From the NCBI GenBank assembly GCA_944382875.1, contig CALWNQ010000010.1, forward strand, positions 47,736 to 111,735: a stretch of 64,000 bases of DNA, given 5' to 3'. The notes beneath the pieces are model-generated. The model searched no databases. It saw only the letters and a program-made list of their open reading frames with translations, and was not told where the DNA came from. The stretch is from an uncultured Clostridia bacterium. GTDB lineage: Bacteria > Bacillota > Clostridia > Oscillospirales > Ruminococcaceae. Of the stretch, positions 33,786 to 42,733 are shown one piece after another. Numbering within the stretch: position 1 is the first letter of the stretch; each line of letters starts with the position of its first letter. The translations under genes and the position numbers were made by a program.

Positions 33786-35588
33786 TTATGGAATCTGCTG
33801 CTGTGCTTTCTCAAACGGATGATGCTCCATCGCCGGATGCCGGATGGTCACTTTGGTGCCTTCTCCCGGCTCGCTTTCCACCGTGACGGTGCTCCGGTTT
33901 TCAAAGAGAAGCATCAGCCGCTGCCGCACGTTGGTAATGCCGATATTCTGCCCCCGGATGTCCGGGGATTCCAGCTTTTCCCGGATCTCCCGGAGCTTTT
34001 CCGGCCCGATGCCGGCGCCGTTGTCCGCCACTGTGAAAACGAGGAAGCCATCCTCCAGCCGGCATCGCACCGAGAGCTTCCAGTCCTCGCCGGTGTTTTG
34101 AAAGCCGTGGAGCATGCAGTTTTCGACAAACGGCTGGAGCATCAGTTTTAAGGTGCAGAAATCCATGCAGTCCGGATCAACCTCGTATTCGGTGTGCAGC
34201 CGGCCGTTGTAGCGGACCGACTGGATGTCGGCAAAGAGCCGCAGGTTTTCGATCTCCTCCCGGACCGGTACGATCATCCGCCGGGTGTCGTAGGTGGAGC
34301 GCATCAGCTGCGAAAACATCGCGATGACGCGGGTGGCCGGGGTGTCGCGGTGGGTTTCCCGCAGGATGCTCAGATTGATGAGCTGGAGGGTGTTGTAGAT
34401 AAAATGCGGGTTGATCTGGGCCTGCAGTTCGCAGAGCTGTGCCTGCCGCAGCTCCCGGACCTTGTCTACCAGCTCGTGGTCAAGCATCTGGCTGCGCTGG
34501 GCATTGGAGATGACCGAATTGACGATGTAAAAGAACTCGCTGTTGAGCCGCGGGCTGATCCGGAGCTGATCCGGGTTGTCGGCGTTCTGGACCGCCCGGA
34601 TGACGCCGGCGACCGAGCGGTAGTGGTTGAGCGCGATGAACAGCGCCGAAACTGCCGCAATCAGCAGCACCACAGCGCCGCCGGTCAGCAGGAAATAATT
34701 GATCCGGTTGCTGCCGCTCATCAGGCTGGTGCGGGAATTGTAGGCCATCAGGATCAGTTCGGAGCTGCCGCTTTTGGCGACCGAAATGATCTGGTCTCCC
34801 CAGAAAAGGGTGCTGCCTTCCGTTTCCTTGGCGGAAAGGTAGGCGCTGTAAATATCCGGATCCTCGAACATCAGGGTGTTGATCCGGGATTCGTCGCTGC
34901 TGTACAGGATGAGCCCCAGCTCGCTGACGATAAAGATTTTTTCCGGGTCCTCCCCGAATGACTGGCGGACCAGCTCCTCAAAATCCTGGTAGCGGTTCTG
35001 GCAGCAGAAAATGCCGGCTGTCCCGCCGTTTTCATCGTACAGCTCCCCGACTGTATAGATGTAGTTGAACCGTTCGGAACCTACCCTGCGCGGGAACATG
35101 AGGAAGGGGAGCTTGGTTGCCCGGTAGGTGTTCAGCCAGCTCAGGCTCCGGTCATCCCCCACCTGCTTTGCTTCCCCGGTGCTGATACAGAGGTCGCTCT
35201 GGATGCTGTAGATCATCAGGTCGGCAATCGAATCGTCTGCCCGCTTCATGGACTGCAGCATTGCCTGAACCCGCGCGATTTCCAGCTCCGACACCTCTTC
35301 CGGCCCGGAGTGGAGGATCCGGCTGACGTCCGCCGAATCGGATACGACCGACTGGTTGGCTGTGAAGCTGGAGTTCAGAAGGTCAAAGATGGTTTTGGAT
35401 TTCAGCGCGTTCTGGGCGGAAACCACCGCCAGCTCCCTGGTAAAGACATAGTCCGAATACTGGTAAAGGAAGATGCAGAACGGCACAAAAATGATGAGAA
35501 TGATGATGAAGAGGCTGAAAAGATAGCGGAAAAAAACGCTCTTCCAGCTGAAAAAGCGAATGTTGTGCAGAAAGGAAAAGTGCTTCAT
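33786..35588 (-). CDS. YesM-type sensor histidine kinase
   Basis: 600 residues with GGAGG 7 bases before the start. A membrane helix at about 20-45, an extracellular sensor of about 250 residues, a second helix at about 300-320, a HAMP-like linker and the His_kinase domain with the phospho-acceptor in AQINPHFIYNTLQ, then the HATPase (FVENCMLHGF, VADNGAGIG). Kinases of this kind pair with AraC-type regulators to control neighbouring sugar ABC importers. Its partner is probably the regulator at 39.5 kb, with the importer genes between them on the opposite strand. Confidence 0.93.
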   Translation of the reverse strand: MKHFSFLHNIRFFSWKSVFFRYLFSLFIIILIIFVPFCIFLYQYSDYVFTRELAVVSAQNALKSKTIFDLLNSSFTANQSVVSDSADVSRILHSGPEEVSELEIARVQAMLQSMKRADDSIADLMIYSIQSDLCISTGEAKQVGDDRSLSWLNTYRATKLPFLMFPRRVGSERFNYIYTVGELYDENGGTAGIFCCQNRYQDFEELVRQSFGEDPEKIFIVSELGLILYSSDESRINTLMFEDPDIYSAYLSAKETEGSTLFWGDQIISVAKSGSSELILMAYNSRTSLMSGSNRINYFLLTGGAVVLLIAAVSALFIALNHYRSVAGVIRAVQNADNPDQLRISPRLNSEFFYIVNSVISNAQRSQMLDHELVDKVRELRQAQLCELQAQINPHFIYNTLQLINLSILRETHRDTPATRVIAMFSQLMRSTYDTRRMIVPVREEIENLRLFADIQSVRYNGRLHTEYEVDPDCMDFCTLKLMLQPFVENCMLHGFQNTGEDWKLSVRCRLEDGFLVFTVADNGAGIGPEKLREIREKLESPDIRGQNIGITNVRQRLMLLFENRSTVTVESEPGEGTKVTIRHPAMEHHPFEKAQQQIP

Positions 35589-35700
35589 AGGGACCTCCGG
35601 AATGGATCAGATTGCTCTTATTTTAACGCGGATTGTGGAAATTTTCAAGGCGTTTTGCACAGAAAACAAAAAAACCATACAAAAAGTAGAAATGGCATGA

Positions 35701-35729
35701 TTTACAATGCGTTCAAAAATGAGTATAAT
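35701..35729 (+). promoter_or_regulatory. Promoter of the sugar ABC importer operon
   Basis: TTTACA and TATAAT are 17 bases apart, 35 bases before the first permease start. The region from 35589 to 35700 is AT-rich and shared with the divergent kinase. Confidence 0.8.
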
Positions 35730-35763
35730 AATCACCAGAAACACGGATTGGAAGTGGTGAAAT

Positions 35764-36696
35764 ATGGACAAAACAGTCAAAAGGAAAGCGTTTTACAAGC
35801 AATCTGGATTTCGGTTGTTTTTAATGATCCTGCCGCTGCTGGCGCTGGTCTTCGTCTTTTCCTACATGCCGCTCTACGGCTGGATTTACGCACTGTTCGA
35901 CTATAAGCCCGGCCGCCCGCTTTTTGACTGCGAATTTGTGGGGCTTTATAACTTCACCCGGATGTTCAGCGATATCTACTACTTTGAGGACCTCGTCCGG
36001 GTTATGAAAAACACCCTCGGCATGAGCCTGATTGGGATGGCAACCTCGCCGCTGCCGATGCTGTTCGCCGTATTCCTTGCCGAAATCAAATGCATGCCGT
36101 TCCGCAAAACAGCCCAGACTCTCACCACCATCCCCAATTTTATCAGCTGGGTGCTTGTCTACTCGATTGCCTACGCCATGTTTTCGGTCAACGACGGCTT
36201 TGTCAACCGGCTGCTCATGGAGCTCGGGATTACCGACGAGGGGATCAATTTCCTCGCTTCGGCTGACCATATCTGGTTCAAGATGTGGCTGTGGAGCACC
36301 TGGAAAGGGCTGGGGTGGAGCGCCATCGTCTATATCGCCGCCATCGCCGGCATCGACCAGGAGCAGTATGAAGCCGCCGAAGTCGATGGGGCCAGCCGCT
36401 TCCAGAAAATGTGGTATGTGACGATTCCGGGACTGCTGCCGACCTTTTTCGTTTTGCTCATCCTTTCGGTCGGAAACATGATCAACAACGGTATGGACCA
36501 GTATTTTGTCTTCCAGAACCCGATGAACAAGGAGCATATCGAGGTACTTGACCTTTATGTCTACAATCAGGGCATGGTGGGCATCAACTACTCCTATTCC
36601 ACCGCCGTCAGTATCCTGAAATCCCTGGTCAGTATCACTCTTTTCCTGGTATCCAATCTGTTCTCCCGGTTTGTACGGGAAGAAAGCGTCTTTTAG
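35764..36696 (+). CDS. Sugar ABC transporter permease, LplB type
   Basis: 310 residues, six membrane helices. The ATPase-coupling EAA loop reads EQYEAAEVDGASRFQKMWYV. The N-terminal MPLYGWIYALFDYKPG is typical of the LplB group, permeases paired with YtcP-type proteins and importing oligosaccharides such as rhamnogalacturonan, xylan or mannan fragments. No ATPase gene is in the operon; a shared MsmX-type ATPase elsewhere is expected for this class. Followed after 11 bases by the second permease. Confidence 0.93.
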   Translation: MDKTVKRKAFYKQSGFRLFLMILPLLALVFVFSYMPLYGWIYALFDYKPGRPLFDCEFVGLYNFTRMFSDIYYFEDLVRVMKNTLGMSLIGMATSPLPMLFAVFLAEIKCMPFRKTAQTLTTIPNFISWVLVYSIAYAMFSVNDGFVNRLLMELGITDEGINFLASADHIWFKMWLWSTWKGLGWSAIVYIAAIAGIDQEQYEAAEVDGASRFQKMWYVTIPGLLPTFFVLLILSVGNMINNGMDQYFVFQNPMNKEHIEVLDLYVYNQGMVGINYSYSTAVSILKSLVSITLFLVSNLFSRFVREESVF

Positions 36697-36707
36697 GAGG
36701 TGGAATC

Positions 36708-37607
36708 ATGAAACGGAAAAAGACGGCGGGGGATATTGCCTTTGATATTTTTAATTACACATTCTTTGCAGTTTTTACTTTGCTTTGTTTCCTGCCCTTT
36801 TATTACCTGTTCATCAACACCATCAGCGACAACGACAAGGTAACCAGGGGACTGGTTTTATGGTATCCGATCGGGATCCATTTTCAAAATTACCTCGAAG
36901 TGCTGAAGCTCCGCGGTTTGGGGAATGCCGTGCTGGTGACACTGGGACGCACCGTGATTGGGACTGCTCTCACCATTATCGGTACTTCCTTCCTCGGCTA
37001 CGCCCTCACCAAGCAGGAGCTCTGGCACCGCAAGCTCTGGTACCGGTTCATTGTGGTGACGATGTATTTCAACGCCGGCATCATCCCGTGGTTTATCAAC
37101 ATGAAAAACCTGCATCTCACCAACAATTTCCTTGCTTATATCATCCCCGGCATTGTTTCCGCCTACTCGCTCATCCTGTTCAAGACCTATGTCGAGAGCA
37201 TCCCCACTTCGCTGGAGGAATCCGCCGAGCTGGACGGCGCCGGCTACCTGGTCCGTTATGCCAAAATTGTGATGCCGCTCTGCAAGCCCATCCTCGCTAC
37301 CCTGATCGTCTTTTCGGCGGTCGGGCACTGGAACAGCTTTATGGATACCGTCTTCCTCATGACCGATTCGAAGCTCTACACCTTGCAGTACATCCTTTAC
37401 CAGTACCTGAACGAGGCGAATTCGCTGGCGGATACATTGAAAAATATGTCCGAACTGGGCATCCATGTGGACGCTTCCCGTTTGCTGACACCTACCGCTG
37501 TGAAAATGACCGTTTCGATGGTTGTTGTTATCCCGGTCCTCTGCGTCTACCCGTTTTTCCAGAAATATTTTGTCGGCGGCATCATGATCGGCGCCGTAAA
37601 GGGATGA
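36708..37607 (+). CDS. Sugar ABC transporter permease, LplC/YtcP type
   Basis: 299 residues behind TAGGAGGTGG, six membrane helices. The EAA loop reads SLEESAELDGAGYLVRYAKI. The helix following it, SAVGHWNSFMDT, is characteristic of the LplC/YtcP half. It forms the import channel with the preceding permease. A short palindromic GTGCAGTGCAC lies between this gene and the binding protein gene. Confidence 0.93.
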   Translation: MKRKKTAGDIAFDIFNYTFFAVFTLLCFLPFYYLFINTISDNDKVTRGLVLWYPIGIHFQNYLEVLKLRGLGNAVLVTLGRTVIGTALTIIGTSFLGYALTKQELWHRKLWYRFIVVTMYFNAGIIPWFINMKNLHLTNNFLAYIIPGIVSAYSLILFKTYVESIPTSLEESAELDGAGYLVRYAKIVMPLCKPILATLIVFSAVGHWNSFMDTVFLMTDSKLYTLQYILYQYLNEANSLADTLKNMSELGIHVDASRLLTPTAVKMTVSMVVVIPVLCVYPFFQKYFVGGIMIGAVKG

Positions 37608-37648
37608 TTCGTTTTTGTGCAGTGCACAATTATATAGGAGGTATGAAT

Positions 37649-39394
37649 ATGAAAAAGCGCATTTTTACCCTGCTGCTTGCCGGGCTGATGGCGGCCGGCA
37701 TGGTTTCCTGCGGCGACACCGCGGACACCGGCTCATCCCAGACCACCGGTGAAAGCAGCACCGAAAGCTCCACAGTGGAGGAAGCGGACAGCGGCGAAGT
37801 AGTCAAGCTCCAGATGCTCAGTATGCCATCAAACATTTCAGGTGTTATGGAAGGCTGGGGCGGTGACATTCTGGCAGAAAAGGTTGGGGTAGAAATCGAA
37901 CTGCTCCCAGCTGGCGACCAGGGCGAGCAGAAGCTCCAGGCGCTGATGGCAAGCGGCGAGCTTCCCGATATTGTAATCTTTAAAGACTACAAACAGGTGG
38001 AAAACGCTGTGGTCGGCAACATGCTCCTCGCCTTTGACGACTACAAGGATCTGGTTCCCAATGTCTATGAATACGCTTCGGAATCGCTCCAGTATATGGC
38101 CGACAACCTGAGCAACGGACAGGACAAATCCTTTGTTGTCGGAACCGAAATCAAGCACTATCCCGACGCGATGGGCAACTCCGGTTTGCAGGTGCGGTAT
38201 GACCTGTATAAGGAAATCGGCTCCCCCGAAGTGGGCACCCTGATGGACCTGGTTCCTGTGATCCAGCAGATGCAGGCGCTTGAGCCCGAAAATGAGGACG
38301 GTAAAAAGGTATATGGCCTCTCCCTCTTCAAGGACTGGGATCGCTCTTATATGACCATCGGTATGTTTGCGGCCGGCACTATGGGCTATGAAATCCCCGG
38401 CGAAGGAAGCCTGGTCCAGATTGACTACCGCAATGATCCCAACGGCGTGGTGGATTCTCTCTTGACAGAGGACGGCATCTATATGCAGTTCCTGCGCTTC
38501 TGCTTTGAGCTCAACAAGCTGGGCCTGCTCGATCCCGACTCGCTGACACAGCGCTTTGACGACTACAATGCCAAGGTCGGCGAAGGCCGCGTGATGATGT
38601 GCGCGTTTGGCGACTGGGGCGCTTCCACCTTCTCTACCTATGAGCGCAAACAGGAAGGCGTTGGATTTATGCCCATCATGTTCAGTGAGGAGCCTTATAA
38701 GGTGACCGGCACCCAGCCGATCGGCAAGGAGTGGACGATTGGCGTTTCCTCCGCTACCAAATATCCCGAAAAGTGCATGGAATTTGTCAACTACTTCTAT
38801 GACTGGGATGCCAATATGCTCTCTCAGAACGGCGTGCAGGGTCCGGAAGCGCTTTGGGATTACGACGAGAACGGCCAGCCCTATCGCACCGAGGCGTTCT
38901 ACGAATTTATGAACGATCCCGAAAAGCTGCTGCCTGACGGCAGAAAATACGATCAGAACGGCTCGCCGCTGACCGCGACCGCTTATGCGCCCAATGAAAT
39001 CAATCCGAACACCAATCTCCCGCTCAATTCCCAGTACTGGCCCGAAAAGGACTATGCGCCGGAAAAAACATTGCTGGAGAAAACCTGGATGGAGGATTTC
39101 GACGCCAAGGATTCGGTGGCTTATGCTACCAAGAATAATATGGTCGTCGAAAAACCGTTCTTTATTGCCCCGCTGATGACCGACGAGATGGAGCAGATCT
39201 CCGCCCGCGTCGGCGATGTGGTCAAGACGGTGTCCTGGCAGATGGTCTTTGCAAAGGACGACGCTGAATTTGAATCGCTCAAGGAAGAGATGGTAACCAA
39301 GGCGGAGGGCCTGGGCATCAACGACTTTGTGGAATGGTACAAAAGCGAGTACGCAAGCGCGATTGAATTTGCGTCCAAGTATTCCGGCAAATAG
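37649..39394 (+). CDS. Extracellular sugar-binding lipoprotein of the ABC importer
   Basis: 581 residues from ATG 37649, 7 bases after AGGAGG (37643 is an in-frame alternative). Lipoprotein signal with the attachment Cys at 21 (AAGMVSC), then an acidic Ser/Thr-rich linker and a large family-1-like solute-binding fold, longer than usual as in LplA-type proteins. It delivers the oligosaccharide to the two permeases. The glycan is not identifiable; neighbouring GH3 and GH38 enzymes suggest beta-gluco or alpha-manno linkages. Confidence 0.92.
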   Translation: MKKRIFTLLLAGLMAAGMVSCGDTADTGSSQTTGESSTESSTVEEADSGEVVKLQMLSMPSNISGVMEGWGGDILAEKVGVEIELLPAGDQGEQKLQALMASGELPDIVIFKDYKQVENAVVGNMLLAFDDYKDLVPNVYEYASESLQYMADNLSNGQDKSFVVGTEIKHYPDAMGNSGLQVRYDLYKEIGSPEVGTLMDLVPVIQQMQALEPENEDGKKVYGLSLFKDWDRSYMTIGMFAAGTMGYEIPGEGSLVQIDYRNDPNGVVDSLLTEDGIYMQFLRFCFELNKLGLLDPDSLTQRFDDYNAKVGEGRVMMCAFGDWGASTFSTYERKQEGVGFMPIMFSEEPYKVTGTQPIGKEWTIGVSSATKYPEKCMEFVNYFYDWDANMLSQNGVQGPEALWDYDENGQPYRTEAFYEFMNDPEKLLPDGRKYDQNGSPLTATAYAPNEINPNTNLPLNSQYWPEKDYAPEKTLLEKTWMEDFDAKDSVAYATKNNMVVEKPFFIAPLMTDEMEQISARVGDVVKTVSWQMVFAKDDAEFESLKEEMVTKAEGLGINDFVEWYKSEYASAIEFASKYSGK

Positions 39395-39412
39395 GAAAAT
39401 TTTACCGCGCGG

Positions 39413-39440
39413 AAAGGCAGGGGATCCCCCTTGCCTTTTT
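39413..39440 (+). terminator. Intrinsic terminator after the binding protein gene
   Basis: AAAGGCAGGGG and CCCCCTTGCCTTTTT form a stem with a T run. It could be partial, setting the ratio of the importer to the response regulator that follows. Confidence 0.75.
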
Positions 39441-39492
39441 GCCATATCTGCGTTATACTGGTCACAATATCGCGGAAAGGAGCGCTATCACC

Positions 39493-40257
39493 ATGTACCG
39501 TGTGATTTTTATCGACGACGAGGACCTGATCCGGGATTTTTTCCGGGAGGCTCTCGATTTTTCCCGGTTCGGATTTGAGCTGGCCGGTACCTTTGCGGAC
39601 GCCGAGGAGGCGCTTTGCTACCTTGAGGAGCATCCCGTCGACGCGGTGATTACCGATATCCGGATGGGCCGGATGTCCGGGATTGATTTCTGCGAAACGG
39701 TGCGCAAAACCGATCCCGAGCTGGTGCTGGTCCTGCTCACCGGCTACCGCGACTTTGACTATGCCCGCCGCGCCATCCGCCAGAACGTTTTTGACTACCT
39801 GGTCAAGCCTACCTCCTATGCCGATCTGGAAAACCTGTTTACAAGGCTCCGGGATTTTCTCGACGCCCGCCATCCATTGGAACAACAGCCTCCCGCTGAG
39901 CCGGAATATCAGGATATCGTCCACAAAATGCGGCAGCTCGGCCGCGACCATATCGAAGACGGCTTTTCGCTCGAAAAAGCCGCCGAAGCCCTTTCAATGA
40001 GCCCCGCTTATCTTAGCCGCCTTTTTAAGCAGCAGTGCGGCCAGAACTACAGCGATTTCCTCACCGAGCTGCGCATCCGCCGCGCCAAGGAGCTGCTTGC
40101 CGATCCGACGGTTAAGGTATACGAGGCGGGCTACCGTGTGGGCTATAAAAACACCCAGCACTTCTATAAAATCTTTAAACAGGCCACCGGTATGACTCCC
40201 ACCGAATACCGCCTTTCCCAGCTCAGCCCCGGCAGGAAAGAGGAACAGGATGGCTGA
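39493..40257 (+). CDS. Response regulator, AraC-type output (YesN family)
   Basis: 254 residues from ATG 39493 behind GAAAGGAG; an upstream in-frame extension is not needed. Receiver domain 1-120 with acidic pocket DDED, phospho-acceptor in VITDIRMG and the Lys in YLVKPTS. AraC helix-turn-helix pair at 155-240 (MSPAYLSRLFKQQCG, VGYKNTQHFYKIFKQATG). It lacks the long linker of many YesN proteins and is therefore short. Likely partner of the sensor kinase at 33.8-35.6 kb, controlling the importer and GH3 genes. Confidence 0.92.
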   Translation: MYRVIFIDDEDLIRDFFREALDFSRFGFELAGTFADAEEALCYLEEHPVDAVITDIRMGRMSGIDFCETVRKTDPELVLVLLTGYRDFDYARRAIRQNVFDYLVKPTSYADLENLFTRLRDFLDARHPLEQQPPAEPEYQDIVHKMRQLGRDHIEDGFSLEKAAEALSMSPAYLSRLFKQQCGQNYSDFLTELRIRRAKELLADPTVKVYEAGYRVGYKNTQHFYKIFKQATGMTPTEYRLSQLSPGRKEEQDG

Positions 40258-40402
40258 AAAAATGCGCGAACAGAAAAATCTTCTTTGTTTTCTCCACAAA
40301 ATCAAAAGATATTGCAAGAAAGATTTCGGCAGAATATGGTATGCTGATTGCAGAAAGGAAAACCGGCCCTTCCAGCCGGATGATTTTTTAGGAGGAATTA
40401 CT

Positions 40403-41788
40403 ATGAAAGATCTGCTGTTCCGCACCCTGCGCCACGAAGAGACTGAGCGCGCCCCCTGGGTGCCCTTTGCCGGTGTCCATGCCGCCAAGCTCAAAGGCTA
40501 TGACGCTATTGAAATGCTCACCGATCCCGATAAGGCGTTTGAATCCCTGATGGAAGTCAACCGCCTGTATAAGCCCGACGGCCAGCCCGTTATTTTCGAC
40601 CTCCAGATCGAGGCGGAGTGCCTCGGCTGTGAGCTCACCTGGGCCAAGGACTGCCCTCCCTCCGTTTCCAAGCACCCGCTCGACGGCAGCGACGAGGAGC
40701 CGCCTGTTACCCCCTGTGACTGCAAAATCCCCACCAAGGAATCCGGCCGGATTCCCTATGTCCTTGAAGTCATGCGCCGCATGAAAGAGGCGGTCGGCGA
40801 AACCACCGCACTCTACGGCCTGATCTGCGGCCCGTTCACCCTGGCTTCCCACCTCCGCGGCAACAACCTCTTTACCGATATGTTCGATTTTGAGGAGGAA
40901 ACCGCCAGCCTCTTTGCCTTCTGCAACCGCGTCTGCATGCGGATGGCCGACTACTATATCGAAGCCGGCATGGACGTCATCGCCATCGTTGACCCGCTGA
41001 TCTCCCAGATCTCCACCGCCCACTTTAACCAGTACATGACCGAGCCCTATACCGAACTGTTCCGCCATATCCGCGAAAAAGGCGTCTTCTCCTCCTTCTT
41101 TGTCTGCGGCGACGCAACCCGCAACATCGAGGCAATGTGCCAGACCAACCCCGACTCCATCTCGGTAGACGAAAACGTCAACCTCCTCGCTGCCAAGGAA
41201 ATCTGCGACAAATACAATGTCGTCATCGGCGGCAACATCCCGCTGACCTCCATCATGCTGCTTGGCAACCAGCAGGACAACATGAAATTTGTCGTCGACC
41301 TGCTCGATTCGGTCAAGGTAAAGAAAAACTTTATCCTTGCGCCCGGCTGCGACATGCCCTATGACGTCCCGGTGGAAAACGGCATCGGCGTGGCACAGGC
41401 CGCCATCGAAACCGACGCGGTCCGCGAGATGGTTAAGAATTACCAGGCGGAAGAAGTCGACACCTCCAATGTGGAGATCCCCGACTACGCTCACCTGAAA
41501 AAACCGCTCGTTGAGGTGTTTACCCTGGACTCCGCCCAGTGCGCCGCATGCAGCTACATGATGGGCGCTGCCAACCAGGCGGTCGAAACCTTTGGCGACG
41601 CCATCGATATGGTGGAATACAAGTTCATTTATAAAGAAAACGTCGCCCGCTGCATCAAGATGGGGGTGCCGAACCTGCCCTCCATGTATATCAACGGCGA
41701 GCTGAAATACCGCTCCATCATCCCCACCAAGGCCGAACTCGAGGAAGCCATCCGCGAGGCGATCGAAGCCTGCAAAAAGAATCAGTAA
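40403..41788 (+). CDS. MtaA-like URO-D protein fused to a thioredoxin-like domain
   Basis: 461 residues from ATG 40403 behind AGGAGG. Residues 1-345 follow MtaA-type methyltransferases closely (DSISVDENVN, GGNIPLTSIM, APGCDMPYDVPVENG). The zinc motif HxCG, however, reads FFVCG, so the His ligand is absent while both Cys positions remain. Residues about 369-455 form a thioredoxin-like domain with C380-x2-C383 (QCAACSY) and a cis-Pro segment (NLPSM). The fusion suggests a thiol or redox-controlled methyl or alkyl transfer. It is 1 base from a COG0523 GTPase gene and in the same transcript as a radical SAM enzyme. Confidence 0.87.
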   Translation: MKDLLFRTLRHEETERAPWVPFAGVHAAKLKGYDAIEMLTDPDKAFESLMEVNRLYKPDGQPVIFDLQIEAECLGCELTWAKDCPPSVSKHPLDGSDEEPPVTPCDCKIPTKESGRIPYVLEVMRRMKEAVGETTALYGLICGPFTLASHLRGNNLFTDMFDFEEETASLFAFCNRVCMRMADYYIEAGMDVIAIVDPLISQISTAHFNQYMTEPYTELFRHIREKGVFSSFFVCGDATRNIEAMCQTNPDSISVDENVNLLAAKEICDKYNVVIGGNIPLTSIMLLGNQQDNMKFVVDLLDSVKVKKNFILAPGCDMPYDVPVENGIGVAQAAIETDAVREMVKNYQAEEVDTSNVEIPDYAHLKKPLVEVFTLDSAQCAACSYMMGAANQAVETFGDAIDMVEYKFIYKENVARCIKMGVPNLPSMYINGELKYRSIIPTKAELEEAIREAIEACKKNQ

Positions 41789-41789
41789 G

Positions 41790-42713
41790 ATGAGCAGGCT
41801 CTATCTGATTACCGGCTTTTTGGGCGCCGGGAAAACCACCTTCCTTAAGAATTTTATCCGCCTGTTTGCCGGGCAGAAGATTCAGCTCATCGTCAACGAA
41901 TTCGGAAAAGAGGGCGTCGATGGCGCCCTCCTTTCTGATTTAGGGGCCTTTTTGGAGGAGATTTCGGGCGGTTCGGTCTTCTGCTCCTGCCGGCTCGACC
42001 AGTTTGAAAAGGTGCTGCGCGAATCCGAAGCGCTTTCGCCCGACGTGATTCTGGTGGAAGCCTCCGGCCTCTCCGATCCGACCGGCGTGCGCAAGCTCTT
42101 TGCCCAGAGCGGGCGGTTCCCCTGGATCGACTACCGGGGGGCAGTCTGTCTGGTCGACGCGGTGCGGTTCCCAAAGCTCTACGCCACCGCCCGCACCTGC
42201 CAAAAACAGCTGGCTTCGAGCGATCTGGCCGTTGTCAACAAAACCGACTGCGCTTCGCCCGAACAGCTGGCGGAAACGCTCTCTCTCATCAAAGGGCAGC
42301 GGCCCGATCTGCCGCTTTTACAGACTTCGTTCGGACAAATCGGGGAGGAGATCCTTTCGATGCTCGACAAAGCCCGCGAGAATCCGCCCGAGGAGATGCC
42401 GCTGACCGCCGACCTGACACTTCGCAAGCTGATGGTGCGGGTTTCTCCCGAAATTACCCCGTATGAGCTGCGCAAAATGATCGAGATGTTCGCCGAGGAC
42501 ACTTTTCGGGTGAAAGGCTTTGTCCGGACCACCGAGGGGATTTTCCTCGCCGACTGTGTGGGCAATGTCGTTTCGGTCGAACGCTGGGACAAAGAGGTCC
42601 CCGAAAGCCATCTGGGCTGGCTCAACGTTTTGTCCGGCGCCGGAATGCCGGTTGGCAAAGCGGTAAAGGAAGCCGCCCGCTGGTATCCCGGAAAAATCCT
42701 TGCCATAGAATGA
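41790..42713 (+). CDS. COG0523 (CobW-like) GTPase metallochaperone
   Basis: 307 residues. Walker A is G9-FLGAGKTT-17, a Glu-rich NEFGKEGVD switch follows and the guanine motif is NKTD. The usual metal-binding CxCC motif is altered to FCSC, so only two cysteines remain. A C-terminal CobW_C-like domain is present. COG0523 proteins deliver zinc, cobalt or other metals to target enzymes. Sitting between an MtaA-like protein and a radical SAM enzyme, it probably serves the former. The start codon follows the previous stop after one base. Confidence 0.9.
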   Translation: MSRLYLITGFLGAGKTTFLKNFIRLFAGQKIQLIVNEFGKEGVDGALLSDLGAFLEEISGGSVFCSCRLDQFEKVLRESEALSPDVILVEASGLSDPTGVRKLFAQSGRFPWIDYRGAVCLVDAVRFPKLYATARTCQKQLASSDLAVVNKTDCASPEQLAETLSLIKGQRPDLPLLQTSFGQIGEEILSMLDKARENPPEEMPLTADLTLRKLMVRVSPEITPYELRKMIEMFAEDTFRVKGFVRTTEGIFLADCVGNVVSVERWDKEVPESHLGWLNVLSGAGMPVGKAVKEAARWYPGKILAIE

Positions 42714-42733
42714 ACAGAAAGGAAGAAACTGCT

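Noticed and set aside
37838..39445. 535-codon minus-strand open frame opposite the sugar-binding lipoprotein
   Set aside because: Shadow of the solute-binding protein gene, which has signal peptide, lipobox and operon context.
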